From positions 6,840,001 to 6,904,000 of the forward strand of contig NZ_CP080531.1 in NCBI RefSeq assembly GCF_024746835.1: DNA of 64,000 bases, written 5' to 3'. The position numbers and the translations under genes are program-made. This DNA comes from Mesorhizobium sp. AR02. GTDB taxonomy: Bacteria > Pseudomonadota > Alphaproteobacteria > Rhizobiales > Rhizobiaceae. Positions 36,607 to 46,524 of the stretch are shown here, piece by piece. The stretch's first letter is position 1; each line of letters starts with the position of its first letter. A model generated the notes under the pieces. It did no database searches. It saw nothing but the letters and a program-made list of their open reading frames with translations, and was not told the origin of the DNA.

Positions 36607-37485
36607 TTGGCCACAAAATTGCCGACCACCGACATCCGCATCGGCGCCGAGCTGATTCGCCGCCGCAAGGGCAGCATCCCGTTGGTTTGCCTGACGGCCT
36701 ACACCTATCCCGTCGCCCGCCTGCTCGATCCCCATGTCGACCTGCTTCTGGTCGGCGACAGCGTCGCCATGGTCCTGCATGGCCATGCGACGACGCTGGG
36801 CGCCTCGCTGGAGATGATGATCGCGCATGGGCAGGCCGTGATGCGCGGCTCGGCCAGAGCCTGCGTCGTTGTCGACATGCCAGCCGGCAGCTATGAGGCT
36901 TCGGCGGCGCAGGCCGCGGCCTCAGCGCGGCGCATCATTGGCGAGACCGGCTGCCAGGCGGTGAAGCTCGAAGGCGGCGTCGACATGGCCCCTCAGATCG
37001 CGGCGATCGTGGCCGCCGGCATTCCGGTCATGGGCCATATCGGCCTGCTGCCGCAATCGGTGGAGAAGGATGGCGGCTACAAGATCAAGGGCCGCACGGA
37101 CGAGACTATCGCGGCGCTGATGGCCGACGCGCTCGCCGTCGAAAAAGCCGGCGCGTTCTCCGTGGTCATCGAAGGCACCATCGAGGCGGTCGCCGCCGAC
37201 ATCACACGCCGCATCGCCATTCCAACCATCGGCATCGGCGCCAGCGGCGACTGCGATGGCCAGATCCTGGTCATCGACGACATGGTCGGACTGACCGTCG
37301 ACCGTGTGCCGAAATTCGTCAAGGAATACGCCGATCTGCGCGGCGTGATCGCGCACGCAGCCGAGCGCTACGCATCGGAGGTGCGAAGCCGGACTTTCCC
37401 CGGCCCTGCCCATGTATTTTCAGGCTCAAAAGTATTTTCGGGTTCAAAAGTCTTTTCGGGCACAAATGGCGGAGACGAGGCATGA
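36607..37485 (+). CDS. panB: 3-methyl-2-oxobutanoate hydroxymethyltransferase
   Basis: First committed step of pantothenate synthesis: adds a hydroxymethyl group to alpha-ketoisovalerate. The 292 residues run slightly long. Metal and substrate motifs are DLLLVGDSVAMVLHGH near residue 45, VVDMPAGSYEAS near 86 and KLEGG near 120, with VIEGTIEAVA and IGIGASGDCDGQILV later. The start is a TTG with GGAGG 6 bases before it. The C-terminal 25 residues include three tandem VFSGSK/VFSGTN hexapeptides encoded by an 18-bp repeat, outside the enzyme core. The stop overlaps panC's start (ATGA). Confidence 0.93.
   Translation: MATKLPTTDIRIGAELIRRRKGSIPLVCLTAYTYPVARLLDPHVDLLLVGDSVAMVLHGHATTLGASLEMMIAHGQAVMRGSARACVVVDMPAGSYEASAAQAAASARRIIGETGCQAVKLEGGVDMAPQIAAIVAAGIPVMGHIGLLPQSVEKDGGYKIKGRTDETIAALMADALAVEKAGAFSVVIEGTIEAVAADITRRIAIPTIGIGASGDCDGQILVIDDMVGLTVDRVPKFVKEYADLRGVIAHAAERYASEVRSRTFPGPAHVFSGSKVFSGSKVFSGTNGGDEA
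37414..37467 (+). repeat. Three tandem 18-bp repeats in the panB tail
   Basis: Units 37414-37431, 37432-37449 and 37450-37467 encode VFSGSK, VFSGSK and VFSGTN. They are in frame, so copy-number change would alter only tail length. They differ by a few substitutions, so the duplication is not brand new. Confidence 0.85.
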
Positions 37486-38333
37486 GCCGACCTGATGTCG
37501 TCGATAGCGTTGCCGCGCTTCGCGCCGAGATCCGGGACTGGCGGCGCGATGGCCTGCGCGTCGCCATGGTGCCAACCATGGGCGCGCTGCATGAGGGACA
37601 TCTCTCCCTGATCAGGATCGCCAGGAAAAAAGCCGAGCGCTGTGTGGTGTCGATCTTCGTCAACCCGACGCAGTTCGCGCCGAGCGAGGATCTCGACAAG
37701 TATCCACGCCAGCTCGCCCGCGACCTGGATATGCTGGCGACGGTCAAGGCCGATCTTGCCTTCACGCCGACGGTTGGCGCGATGTATCCCGCCGGCTTTG
37801 CCACCAGGATCGCGGTCGGCGGCCCGTCCGCCGGGCTCGAATCGGATTTTCGCCCTACCTTTTTCGAAGGCGTCGCCACCGTGGTGGCCAAGCTTTTTCT
37901 TCAGGCAACGCCCGACTATGCGGTCTTTGGCGAGAAGGATTACCAGCAGCTTTGCGTCGTCAGGCAGCTCTGCCGCGACCTCGACCTGCCCGTCGAGATC
38001 ATCGGCGCCCCGACCATACGCGACGAGAGCGGCCTCGCCATGTCGTCACGCAACGCCTATCTCGACGAGGCCGAACTCGCGGTCGCCCGCCAGTTCAACG
38101 CGATCCTGCACAAGACGGCTGCCGCGCTCGCGGCCGGCGCACAACAAGATGACGCGACAGGTGAGGCCGGCCGCGCGCTGATCGCCGCCGGCTTCCAGAA
38201 GGTCGACTATGTCGAGGCTCGCGAAAGCCTGACGCTGGCGCCCTGGCGCCGCGACCGCGCGGGGCGCCTGCTCGCCGCTGCCTGGCTCGGCAAGACTCGG
38301 CTCATCGACAATGTGGACGTTCCCATCGCCTGA
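37482..38333 (+). CDS. panC: Pantothenate synthetase
   Basis: Joins pantoate and beta-alanine using ATP. The 283 residues are usual length. The nucleotidyltransferase HIGH-type motif appears as MGALHEGHLSLI near residue 30. SIFVNPTQF, FGEKDYQQLCVVRQL near 155 and the KMSKS-like ESGLAMSSRN near 185 are intact. Its ATG overlaps the panB stop, so the two are translationally coupled in a panBC operon. Confidence 0.95.
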   Translation: MSRPDVVDSVAALRAEIRDWRRDGLRVAMVPTMGALHEGHLSLIRIARKKAERCVVSIFVNPTQFAPSEDLDKYPRQLARDLDMLATVKADLAFTPTVGAMYPAGFATRIAVGGPSAGLESDFRPTFFEGVATVVAKLFLQATPDYAVFGEKDYQQLCVVRQLCRDLDLPVEIIGAPTIRDESGLAMSSRNAYLDEAELAVARQFNAILHKTAAALAAGAQQDDATGEAGRALIAAGFQKVDYVEARESLTLAPWRRDRAGRLLAAAWLGKTRLIDNVDVPIA

Positions 38334-38396
38334 GCGGATTGGCCTACGCCACGCTTTGTCCTTGGCGCGTGACCCATCCGGATTTCCGGCATGCGC

Positions 38397-39095
38397 TTAC
38401 TCCTCTGTCGGCATATGCAGATACATCGACTGGATGCCGACGCGGCCCGGGCCGGTGAAGCGGTTGACGATGAAATTCATGTTGGCGCCGAAGAAGCCGC
38501 TCGACAGGCGATCGATCTTGGTTTCCATCCGGACCGAGGCATCCTTGAACAGCCAGCCGCCCGGCTCGATGTCGATGGTCTCGCCAGCGGCAAGCGTTTT
38601 CTCGAAGACATTGCCATAGCCGTGCAGCCAGACGATGCCGTCGCCGCTATCGCCGCGAAAACGGTCGATGAAGAAGCCGCTCTGGCCAAACAGCATCGTC
38701 GCCAGGCCGCGCACACGCTCGAATGTGTAGTCGACATTGCCGGTGGCGGCGAGGAACTGGTGTTCGCGCACCTGGATCTCCTCGCCGCGCCTGAGGTGGA
38801 TCGGCACGATGTGGCCGGGCCCGTCACGGCTGAAGGCAATGATGCCCGCCCCCGAGGCCTCGGTGACGAATATCTGCATGCCAGCCATCATGCGCTTCAG
38901 CGCGCCTTTCAGCGATTTCAAGCCGATGGTGATGGTGGAGTTCTTCCACAACAGGATGTGGTGCTCGAAATAGACAGGCATTCGCGTCACATCGACCGAA
39001 AGCACGGGCACCAGTTCGCCCGCTATGTGATAGGTGACGCCACCAAAGGTTTCGTCCGACACCTGCGTCGGCATCAGTTCCGGCAAGCTTGGCAT
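38397..39095 (-). CDS. AIM24-family protein
   Basis: A 232-residue beta-rich protein of the AIM24/TIGR00266 type. Family features are GGVTYHIAGELVPVLSVDV at the N-terminus, FEHHILLWKN, GLKSLKGALKRMMAGMQIFVTEASG near 65 and a closing PGRVGIQSMYLH. A GAGGGG box precedes the ATG at 39095, and a further 38 in-frame codons upstream are not needed. The family takes its name from a yeast mitochondrial protein that supports MICOS, and the bacterial function is unknown. It is the last gene of the leftward gatB run, 156 bases after the acetyltransferase gene. Confidence 0.8.
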   Translation of the reverse strand: MPSLPELMPTQVSDETFGGVTYHIAGELVPVLSVDVTRMPVYFEHHILLWKNSTITIGLKSLKGALKRMMAGMQIFVTEASGAGIIAFSRDGPGHIVPIHLRRGEEIQVREHQFLAATGNVDYTFERVRGLATMLFGQSGFFIDRFRGDSGDGIVWLHGYGNVFEKTLAAGETIDIEPGGWLFKDASVRMETKIDRLSSGFFGANMNFIVNRFTGPGRVGIQSMYLHMPTEE

Positions 39096-39251
39096 GGTTC
39101 CCCCCTCGCCGCCTTGCGCGCCAGTCCATTCCGGCTTCCGCACGGTCAGCTGCAGCAGCTTGGTGTGTGACCCCTGGGCCGTCAAACGAAAACGGGGCGC
39201 ATCCCGCACCGCTCGCGCGAAGGTGATCCAGACAGGTGCACGTCGAAGCGA

Positions 39252-39743
39252 TCAGCCGGCAAGAGGCCGGCGATAGACCAGCGTCGGCTCGCCGGAGGCA
39301 CCGATGTGCTCGCCGGCATCGCCGGATCGCACGAAGCCGTTTGCTTCGTAGAAGGCGATGGCGCGCGTGTTCTGCGCCTCCACTTCCAGACGGATGGCGT
39401 CGGCCTCGGGAAAACTTTCGATAATCTCATCGAGGAGCATGCCGCCGATGCCCCGTCCCTGCAGGCTGGGAAGCACGTAAAGCTGCCTCAGGACAACCGT
39501 CTTGCCGCCGTCGATGCTTTCGGCAAAAGCCACGCCGCCAATGCGCTTGCCGTCATCAGCAACAAGGAAGTCGCTGTTCGGCTTGATCAGCCGCGCCTTC
39601 AGCGAGGCGATCGAATGCCATTCATCGGTGATCTCGGTGACCTTGGCGGCGCCGTATATGGCGTCATACGTCGCATGCCAGGTTTCGACCAGCACTGCCC
39701 GAATTGCATCAAGGTCGCGTTCACCTGCTGTGCGGACGAACAT
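39252..39743 (-). CDS. GNAT-family N-acetyltransferase
   Basis: Acetyl-CoA-dependent N-acetyltransferase of 163 residues. The acetyl-CoA loop is LYVLPSLQGRGIGGMLLDEI (Q/R-x-x-G-x-G/A) near residue 95, followed by DAIRLEVEAQNTRAIAFYEANGFV, the usual GNAT C-terminal motif. GGGAG precedes the ATG. It follows the membrane-protein gene by 15 bases in the gatB operon. The substrate is not predictable. Confidence 0.88.
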   Translation of the reverse strand: MFVRTAGERDLDAIRAVLVETWHATYDAIYGAAKVTEITDEWHSIASLKARLIKPNSDFLVADDGKRIGGVAFAESIDGGKTVVLRQLYVLPSLQGRGIGGMLLDEIIESFPEADAIRLEVEAQNTRAIAFYEANGFVRSGDAGEHIGASGEPTLVYRRPLAG

Positions 39744-39758
39744 CGCTTTCTCTCCCGC

Positions 39759-40450
39759 CTATGCCGCGACGCGATTGCGTCTGAAATCAATTGCCGCAAG
39801 CAGCACCACCCAGACCAGGAGCACCATGCTGCCCGGCATGTTGGCCGCCATGGCAAGGCCGGAGAAACCGGTTGCCGCGGTGGCAAGGCCACCGAACAGG
39901 ACGCCTACGGCGCCGGCGGCGCCCAGCAGCGACAGCCACAACGGACAGCGCCTGGCCTGATACAGCGCGACGTTGGCGAGTAGAACCGTCAGGCCAAGCA
40001 GCATGGCGCTGACCGCGGCAAAGCCGACCTCGACCTGGCGCACTGCGAAGGCGGCGCTCAATAGCGACGGCTTTGTCGCCGCATCGGCCATGGCCCAGGC
40101 GTTGACCACCGCCTTCAGCGCAATGCCGTCGACCGCCTGCAAGGCAGCGGCCGCCGCTAGCGACGCCGCGCCGAACACGATCGTCAGAAGGGTCCAGCCC
40201 CGGGCCGGCCCCTTCGACAGACGGCCAAGGATCAGCAGCAACCCCGCTACCATCGCGAAGACCCCTGCAAGCTGTGCCATGTGGCTATAGAGCCAGATAT
40301 GGTCGGCTGCATATTCACCGAAGGCGGCAAGCGCGTCATTCGGATCCTCATGCATCGGATGCAGCGACGTGCCGACAAAAAGCAGCACGGCGCCGGCAAT
40401 CAACAGGACCGACGAGACGCTTGCCGAATTGCCCGGCTTTGCGTCTCCGC

Positions 40451-40454
<4 letters not shown>
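39759..40454 (-). CDS. Multi-pass membrane protein, DUF4386-like
   Basis: A 231-residue inner-membrane protein with about six hydrophobic segments (near residues 14-30, 58-78, 88-108, 135-160, 172-195 and 200-220). The pattern of a first helix ending [17 protein letters not shown] and later [16 protein letters not shown] resembles DUF4386-type proteins. The assignment is tentative. Its ATG overlaps the gatB stop (ATGA), so it is translationally coupled to gatB, although no functional link is evident. Confidence 0.7.
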
Positions 40455-41956
<1,502 letters not shown>

Positions 41957-41974
41957 GGCGGCCTGCGAATTGCG

Positions 41975-42024
41975 GTGAGTGAACTCACGTTTGATCGTGA
42001 CTTTCACGTCTGAAGTGAAAGTCA
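41975..42024. promoter_or_regulatory. Two inverted repeats upstream of gatB
   Basis: A 14-base hairpin-prone site with arms GTGAGT / ACTCAC at 41975-41988, and a perfect 10-bp inverted repeat TGACTTTCAC / GTGAAAGTCA at 41998-42007 and 42015-42024 with a 7-base spacer. They lie 19-68 bases before the gatB ATG. They could be a regulator's operator or leader structure. Confidence 0.45.
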
Positions 42025-42053
42025 TTCGCTAGTGCAAACCACCAAAAGAGACA

Positions 42054-43410
42054 AGGCAAAAGGTAGTGTGCTGAGAGTTCTGCAAATTCGCTGAGAGAGG
42101 GGCGGTCATGGCAGGCTGGTGATTGTTCACGTCACCGATTCCCGCGAAGGAACGCCACCATGACCAAGATTGAAAGTAAGACCGCCAGCGCCTCCGTCAA
42201 AGACATTCTGCTTTCGAACCCGGACGGACTTCACGAAGTGATCCGTGCGGTGATGCAGGAGGTGCTCGAGGCCGAGATGGATGAGGCGCTGAGTGCTTCG
42301 AAGGGCGAACGCACGCCCGAGCGGCTTGGCTATCGCTCGGGTTACTATGGCCGCACCCTTGTGACGCGCGTCGGCAAGCTTGAGCTGCGGGTTCCGCAGG
42401 ACCGCTCGGGGCGCTTCTCGACCGAGTTGTTTGAGCGCTATCAGCGTTCGGAACGGGCTTTGGTGGCGACGCTGGCCGAGATGTATGTGCAGGGCGTGTC
42501 GACCCGCAAGGTGAAGGCGATCACCGAAGAGCTGTGCGGCCATGCTTTCTCGGCCTCGTCGATCTCGGCCATCAACAAGCGGCTGGACGAGAGCCTCGCT
42601 GCCTTTGCCAGGCGTCCCCTTCAAGAGCCGTTTGCTTACCTCATCCTCGATGCGCGCTACGAGAAAGTGCGTGAAGCCGGCGTCGTCATGAGCCAGGCGG
42701 TGCTGATCGCGGTCGGCATCGACTGGGACGGCCGGCGCCAGATCCTGGCTGTGGAGATGGCCAATCGCGAGAGCCGTTCGGCCTGGAAAGACTTTCTCGT
42801 CTCACTGAAGGCGCGCGGCCTCAAGGGCGTCGAATTGGTCGTGTCCGACGATCACGCCGGCCTGGTGGCGGCGATCGGCGAGGTGATCCCGGAAGCCGCC
42901 TGGCAACGCTGCTACGTGCACTTCCTCAGGAACGCGCTCGATCATCTGCCGCGCAAGCACGGCGATGACTGCCTGCAGGAGCTGCGCTGGCTCTACGACC
43001 GACGCGATCTCGCCGAGGCCAGGGCCGATCTCGCCGCATGGCTTGCCAAATGGTCACCTCGCTATCCGCGCCTGACAGGCTGGGCCGAAGATGCCATCGA
43101 ACAAACTCTGACCTTCTTCAGGCTGCCGAGACAGCACCACAAGCATCTCAAGTCCACCAACATGCTCGAGCGCCTCAACGAGGAAATCCGCCGGCGCACC
43201 TATGTCGTACGCATCTTCCCCAACGCCGAAAGCTGCCTGCGCCTTGTCAGGGCCTTGGCTGTCGAGACCAACGAAAACTGGATGGAGGCCAACCGCTACA
43301 TCAACATGGACGACCTGCGCGAGCACAAAAAGCTCGCTCTACGCCAAGCCGCATGACCAGCACTATGGCCGCCCCTTTTTGCAGAACTTGACGCACACAA
43401 CCAGGCAAAA
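42054..43410. mobile_element. Complete IS256-family insertion sequence with 8-bp target duplication
   Basis: The element spans 42062-43402 (1341 bp). Terminal inverted repeats start GGTAGTGTGC on the left and GGTTGTGTGC on the right, and share AGTTCTGCAAA, giving 20 of 25 identical positions. The 8-base direct repeat AGGCAAAA flanks both ends (42054-42061 and 43403-43410). A single full-length transposase fills the element. The insertion is intergenic, between gatB and the yjhX-like gene. Confidence 0.92.
42160..43356 (+). CDS. IS256-family transposase
   Basis: DDE transposase of 398 residues, the normal IS256 length, with no frameshift. Landmarks are GERTPERLGYRSGYYGR near residue 48, LYERYQRSE-like region FERYQRSERALV, MYVQGVSTRKV near 108, the first catalytic Asp in YLILDARYEKVRE near 162, the second in LVVSDDHAGLV near 228, and the C-terminal LERLNEEIRRRTYVVRIFPN block holding the Glu. 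Intact termini and target repeats imply it can still move or did so recently. Confidence 0.95.
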   Translation: MTKIESKTASASVKDILLSNPDGLHEVIRAVMQEVLEAEMDEALSASKGERTPERLGYRSGYYGRTLVTRVGKLELRVPQDRSGRFSTELFERYQRSERALVATLAEMYVQGVSTRKVKAITEELCGHAFSASSISAINKRLDESLAAFARRPLQEPFAYLILDARYEKVREAGVVMSQAVLIAVGIDWDGRRQILAVEMANRESRSAWKDFLVSLKARGLKGVELVVSDDHAGLVAAIGEVIPEAAWQRCYVHFLRNALDHLPRKHGDDCLQELRWLYDRRDLAEARADLAAWLAKWSPRYPRLTGWAEDAIEQTLTFFRLPRQHHKHLKSTNMLERLNEEIRRRTYVVRIFPNAESCLRLVRALAVETNENWMEANRYINMDDLREHKKLALRQAA

Positions 43411-43429
43411 GCGGCAGACTGGCGTTTTC

Positions 43430-43576
43430 GGCCACGTTCGCTTATATCCCGCTCATCCCAATGGAGAGTGGATGTCCGCTTACGCTCAGTCCCGGTAAGG
43501 CCCTGACCTCGTAGCGAGGCAGGGCGACAAAACCTGAAACCCCGTGCCGCGAAGCTTCGCGGCGGCGGCATTTTTT
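43430..43576 (+). ncRNA. Candidate structured RNA: leader of the yjhX-like gene or small RNA
   Basis: A TATATC box at 43444-43449 could be a -10. Downstream, a strong hairpin CCCTGACCTCG / CGAGGCAGGG lies at 43501-43524 (one bulged A). A second perfect stem CCGCGAAG / CTTCGCGG at 43547-43562 is followed by G/C and then TTTTTT at 43571-43576, as in a rho-independent terminator. The yjhX-like ATG is only 22 bases past this run. The layout fits either a terminated RNA of about 115-125 nt or an attenuator. The start point is uncertain. Confidence 0.5.
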
Positions 43577-43597
43577 GTTTTCCCGGAAACTCTCCAT

Positions 43598-43855
43598 ATG
43601 GATATTTCGCGCACTGAACAGCGCATCCTGCACCTGCTTGCGCAGGGCGGACGCATTGAAATCGAAAAGAACCAGAAGAAACGGATCGCCTCCGTCAAAT
43701 GCCTGACCCGCGACGGCTGGCACTATCCGGGCGTCGATCTCGACCTGTTTCGAAAGCTGAAACGCAAGAAGGCGGTTTCGTCGTCGGGCGGCGGTCCCTA
43801 CCGCATCACGAGGCGCGGACTCGAGCTCGTCCGTTCCGAACTCGATAACAGATAG
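43598..43855 (+). CDS. yjhX: YjhX-family (UPF0386) toxin-like protein
   Basis: An 85-residue basic protein. MDISRTEQRILHLLAQGGRI, KCLTRDGWHYPGVDLDLFRKLKRK and GGPYRITRRGLELVRSELDNR follow the YjhX/UPF0386 family throughout, with a winged-helix-like pattern. In E. coli YjhX is reported as a toxin paired with the acetyltransferase-like YjhQ. No YjhQ homologue lies beside this copy, so it may act as a lone DNA-binding protein. No good Shine-Dalgarno site is seen, and a terminator-like hairpin stands immediately upstream, implying controlled expression. Confidence 0.85.
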   Translation: MDISRTEQRILHLLAQGGRIEIEKNQKKRIASVKCLTRDGWHYPGVDLDLFRKLKRKKAVSSSGGGPYRITRRGLELVRSELDNR

Positions 43856-43902
43856 AAATGGGTCCGCCGGTCGGGTCTCCGGCCGGCGGTTTCTTTCACC
43901 GC

Positions 43903-44334
43903 TCAGGCGGTGGCGATGTAGGCCCTGATCTCATCGGCCTCGCGTTCAACATCCTCGATGCGGCGCTTGACCACGTCGCCGATGGAGACGATGCCATCGA
44001 GCAGGCCGTCCTTTTCCACCGGCAGATGGCGGAAGCGACCCCTGGTCATGATCTCCATCACCTCGTTGACGGTGTGGTTTTCATTGCAGATCTTCACCTT
44101 CGGCGTCATCGCCGAACGCACCGCAATATCAAGTGCGGCGGCGCCCTCCTTGGCGACGACGCGCACGATATCGCGCTCCGAAAGAATGCCAACGATCTTG
44201 CGATCGCCATTGGTGATGACCAGCGCACCGATTTTGTGGTCCGCGAGCATGCGGATGGCCACGCTAAGTTTTTCATTCGGCCCGAGCGTCAACACGTCGT
44301 GGCCTTTTTTCTCGAGAATTGCCTTAACCGTCAT
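43903..44334 (-). CDS. CBS-domain protein
   Basis: A 143-residue cytoplasmic protein made of two CBS motifs: the first about residues 8-66 (KIGALVITNGDRKIVGILSERDIVR) and the second about 76-130 (RFRHLPVEKDGLLDGIVSIGDVVKRR). Such pairs bind adenosyl nucleotides. The ATG at 44334 follows GAGGAGG, and a longer frame upstream overlaps the rhomboid gene. It is 88 bases downstream of the rhomboid gene in the same direction. No effector domain is attached. Confidence 0.9.
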   Translation of the reverse strand: MTVKAILEKKGHDVLTLGPNEKLSVAIRMLADHKIGALVITNGDRKIVGILSERDIVRVVAKEGAAALDIAVRSAMTPKVKICNENHTVNEVMEIMTRGRFRHLPVEKDGLLDGIVSIGDVVKRRIEDVEREADEIRAYIATA

Positions 44335-44422
44335 GGCGTCCTCCTCTGCTTTTGCCTGCCGGTTCCTGTCCTGACCGGCTTTCACATAAGAGTGAACATC
44401 GTGCGCCGTGATCGGTTGCATT

Positions 44423-45181
44423 TCAAGTGCGGTGGTCGGTGGTTTCCCACTCAGGCGGCTGCCATCGCCTGTCGAACCAGCGCAGGCCAAAGAAGCCGGC
44501 GACGAAGCCGCCAATATGGGCCTCCCAGGCGATCTGGCCGTCTATTCCAGGCGCAAAGCCGAGCAGGCCGGTGGCGAGGTTGATGATCATCCACACGGCG
44601 AGAAAGATCACGACGCCACGCAAACGCAAGACAATCGCGATCGGCAGCACCGGGCCGGCGAAGGCTGCCTTGCCGGCCGAACGGTTGGTGCGGAAACCGA
44701 ACCGCGCGGCGGCGCCCATCATGCCAGAAATGGCGCCCGAAGCGCCGACCAGAGGCGCTTCACCATAGGGGTGCATGGCCCAGAAGAGCGCCACGGACGC
44801 CAGTCCGGTGGCGGCGAAGAACAGCGCGAACCAGAGCGCGCCCAAACGATTGGCCAATGGTGAACCAAAGGCAGCGAGCCAGACCATGTTGATGGCTATA
44901 TGGGCAAAACCGCCATGCATGAAGGCATAGGTGAAGGGCCGCGTGAACAGGAACCAGTCGAAGCCGTATTGTCCGGTGTAGAGGACGGGGATGAAGGCCC
45001 CGTCATAGAGCAGCGTCATCTGCTGCGTGTCGTTCAGCACATATTGCTGCAGCAGATAGACGGCCGCGCAAATGCCGATCACCGCCAGCACGATCGGCGG
45101 CAGGTTGAACACCGGCTCGCGCCGGGGCTCCGGCGTCGGTTCGGTGGGTTCGGTTTCCGAAGGGCTTACCGGTTCACTCAT
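44423..45181 (-). CDS. Rhomboid-family intramembrane serine protease
   Basis: Membrane protease of 252 residues with six hydrophobic helices after a Pro/Glu-rich cytoplasmic tail (residues 1-25). The catalytic Ser is in GASGAISG (Ser148) and the partner His in AHIGGFVAGF (His222). MHGGFAHIAINMVWLAAFG near 88-106 matches the oxyanion and helix-2 region. It is divergent from the sugar ABC operon across 230 bases. Substrates are unknown. Confidence 0.9.
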   Translation of the reverse strand: MSEPVSPSETEPTEPTPEPRREPVFNLPPIVLAVIGICAAVYLLQQYVLNDTQQMTLLYDGAFIPVLYTGQYGFDWFLFTRPFTYAFMHGGFAHIAINMVWLAAFGSPLANRLGALWFALFFAATGLASVALFWAMHPYGEAPLVGASGAISGMMGAAARFGFRTNRSAGKAAFAGPVLPIAIVLRLRGVVIFLAVWMIINLATGLLGFAPGIDGQIAWEAHIGGFVAGFFGLRWFDRRWQPPEWETTDHRT

Positions 45182-45245
45182 ACGCGTCTGGTCCAGGGAT
45201 TCGATGCGCGAGCTTTAGAGCAAGGATGCTCGACTTGGAACAATT

Positions 45246-45283
45246 CTGTTTCTCGAAACAGCCGACGCCCGCGCGGCGTCGGC
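45246..45283. promoter_or_regulatory. Palindromes in the rhomboid / sugar-operon divergent region
   Basis: CTGTTT / AAACAG around a 4-base centre ends at 45260, immediately followed by perfect 9-bp arms GCCGACGCC / GGCGTCGGC at 45261-45269 and 45275-45283. They lie 130-165 bases before the binding-protein ATG. They may be regulator sites or a hairpin closing an upstream transcript. Confidence 0.4.
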
Positions 45284-45411
45284 CTCATTTGCTACGAACC
45301 GAAAAGGAAACGAAGCGGAAATGCTCCGGGATCTGAAAAACTCGCAACCAGCGTTCTCGGAAGCGCCGGGCCCCCTCCCTAGAATGCGGCCAATTTCAAA
45401 GGGGTCGATAC

Positions 45412-46452
45412 ATGATCAAGCATCTTCTTTCGCTGGCTGCCGCGGCCGGCATCACGGCTCTCGCCACCGCGGCTTCGGCGCAAGGCATTGCCGGAGCGCC
45501 GGCTCCCTTCGACAAGGGCGGCGTCAAGATCGCCGTCGTCAGCTTCCTTGGCGCCGGTGACTGGCTCCAGGCTTTCGAAGCCGGCGTGAAGCGCCAGGCC
45601 GACGCGCTCGGCATCGAGGCCAACATTTCGCAGGCGCGCAACGACATCAACACCGAGCGCCAGCTGATCCAGCAGGCGATCAATCTCGGCGTGCAGGGCA
45701 TCATCATCAACAACGGCCAGCCGGAGGCGATCAAGGACGTCGCGCAGGCCGCGCTTGACGCCGGCATTCCGGTGGTGGCCTACGACACCAATCTCGACAA
45801 CCCCAAGATCCCGCAGGTCGAGCAGTCCGACGCCGACATGGCGCGCCTGGTGATCGGCCAAGCGGTCAAGGAGCAGGGCGAGAAATTCGACGGTGGCGTC
45901 GTCTATGTCGCCGGCTTCGCGCCGCTCGACCGCCGCTATGCGGTCTGGAAGGATTTCGCCAAGAAGTATCCCGGCATCAAGGACGTCGCCACCTGGGGCG
46001 TGGTCAACGACACCGTTGCCGCTTCGGTCGCCGACCAGACCAAGGCCGTGCTCACCGCCAATCCGACGCTTTCGGTGGTCTTTGCGCCTTGGGACGAATT
46101 CGCCCGTGGCGTGAAGCTCGCCATCGACGAGCTTGGCGTCGCCGACAAGGTCAAGATCTACGGCGTCGACATCTCGACCTCGGACATCCAGGCCATTCTC
46201 GAGCCGAACAGCCCATGGGTGGCGACCGCGGCAACCAACCCGGTCGTGGTCGGCGAAGCCTCGGTGCGCGCGCTGGCCCAGCTGATCGCCGGCCAGGATC
46301 CCGGCCACTCGGTGCTGATCAAGCCGACACTGGTCACCAAAAAGGACCTGGTCGACAACAACATCAAGACGATCGAGGATCTGCAGGCGAAGTTCCCCGC
46401 CTTCAAGGACAGTGACGCGGCCAAGGCGCCCTGGATCCCGGCATCGAACTGA
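45412..46452 (+). CDS. Sugar ABC transporter substrate-binding protein (type 1 periplasmic fold)
   Basis: Periplasmic binding protein of 346 residues, RbsB/XylF superfamily. The signal peptide ends near TALATAASAQG (residue 24). Characteristic stretches are IAVVSFLGAGDWLQAFEAGVKRQ, QQAINLGVQGIIINNGQPEA near 90, FAPLDRRYAVWKDF and VYVAGF in the middle, and a late PWVATAATNPVVVGEASVRALAQLIAGQDPG. AGGGG precedes the ATG. It heads an operon with LVIVD, ATPase and permease genes. A close paralogue is encoded at 50609-51652. The sugar or cyclitol bound is unknown. Confidence 0.9.
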   Translation: MIKHLLSLAAAAGITALATAASAQGIAGAPAPFDKGGVKIAVVSFLGAGDWLQAFEAGVKRQADALGIEANISQARNDINTERQLIQQAINLGVQGIIINNGQPEAIKDVAQAALDAGIPVVAYDTNLDNPKIPQVEQSDADMARLVIGQAVKEQGEKFDGGVVYVAGFAPLDRRYAVWKDFAKKYPGIKDVATWGVVNDTVAASVADQTKAVLTANPTLSVVFAPWDEFARGVKLAIDELGVADKVKIYGVDISTSDIQAILEPNSPWVATAATNPVVVGEASVRALAQLIAGQDPGHSVLIKPTLVTKKDLVDNNIKTIEDLQAKFPAFKDSDAAKAPWIPASN

Positions 46453-46524
46453 GCCGCCGACCGCCGCCTGCAACAAGCCGGCCACCCGCTACCTTGCTCT
46501 GAAAACGTGACCGGCCTTCAAAAC

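Noticed and set aside
37414..37467. Tandem 18-bp repeats as a possible CRISPR remnant
   Set aside because: The units are contiguous, without spacers, and are in-frame codons of panB.
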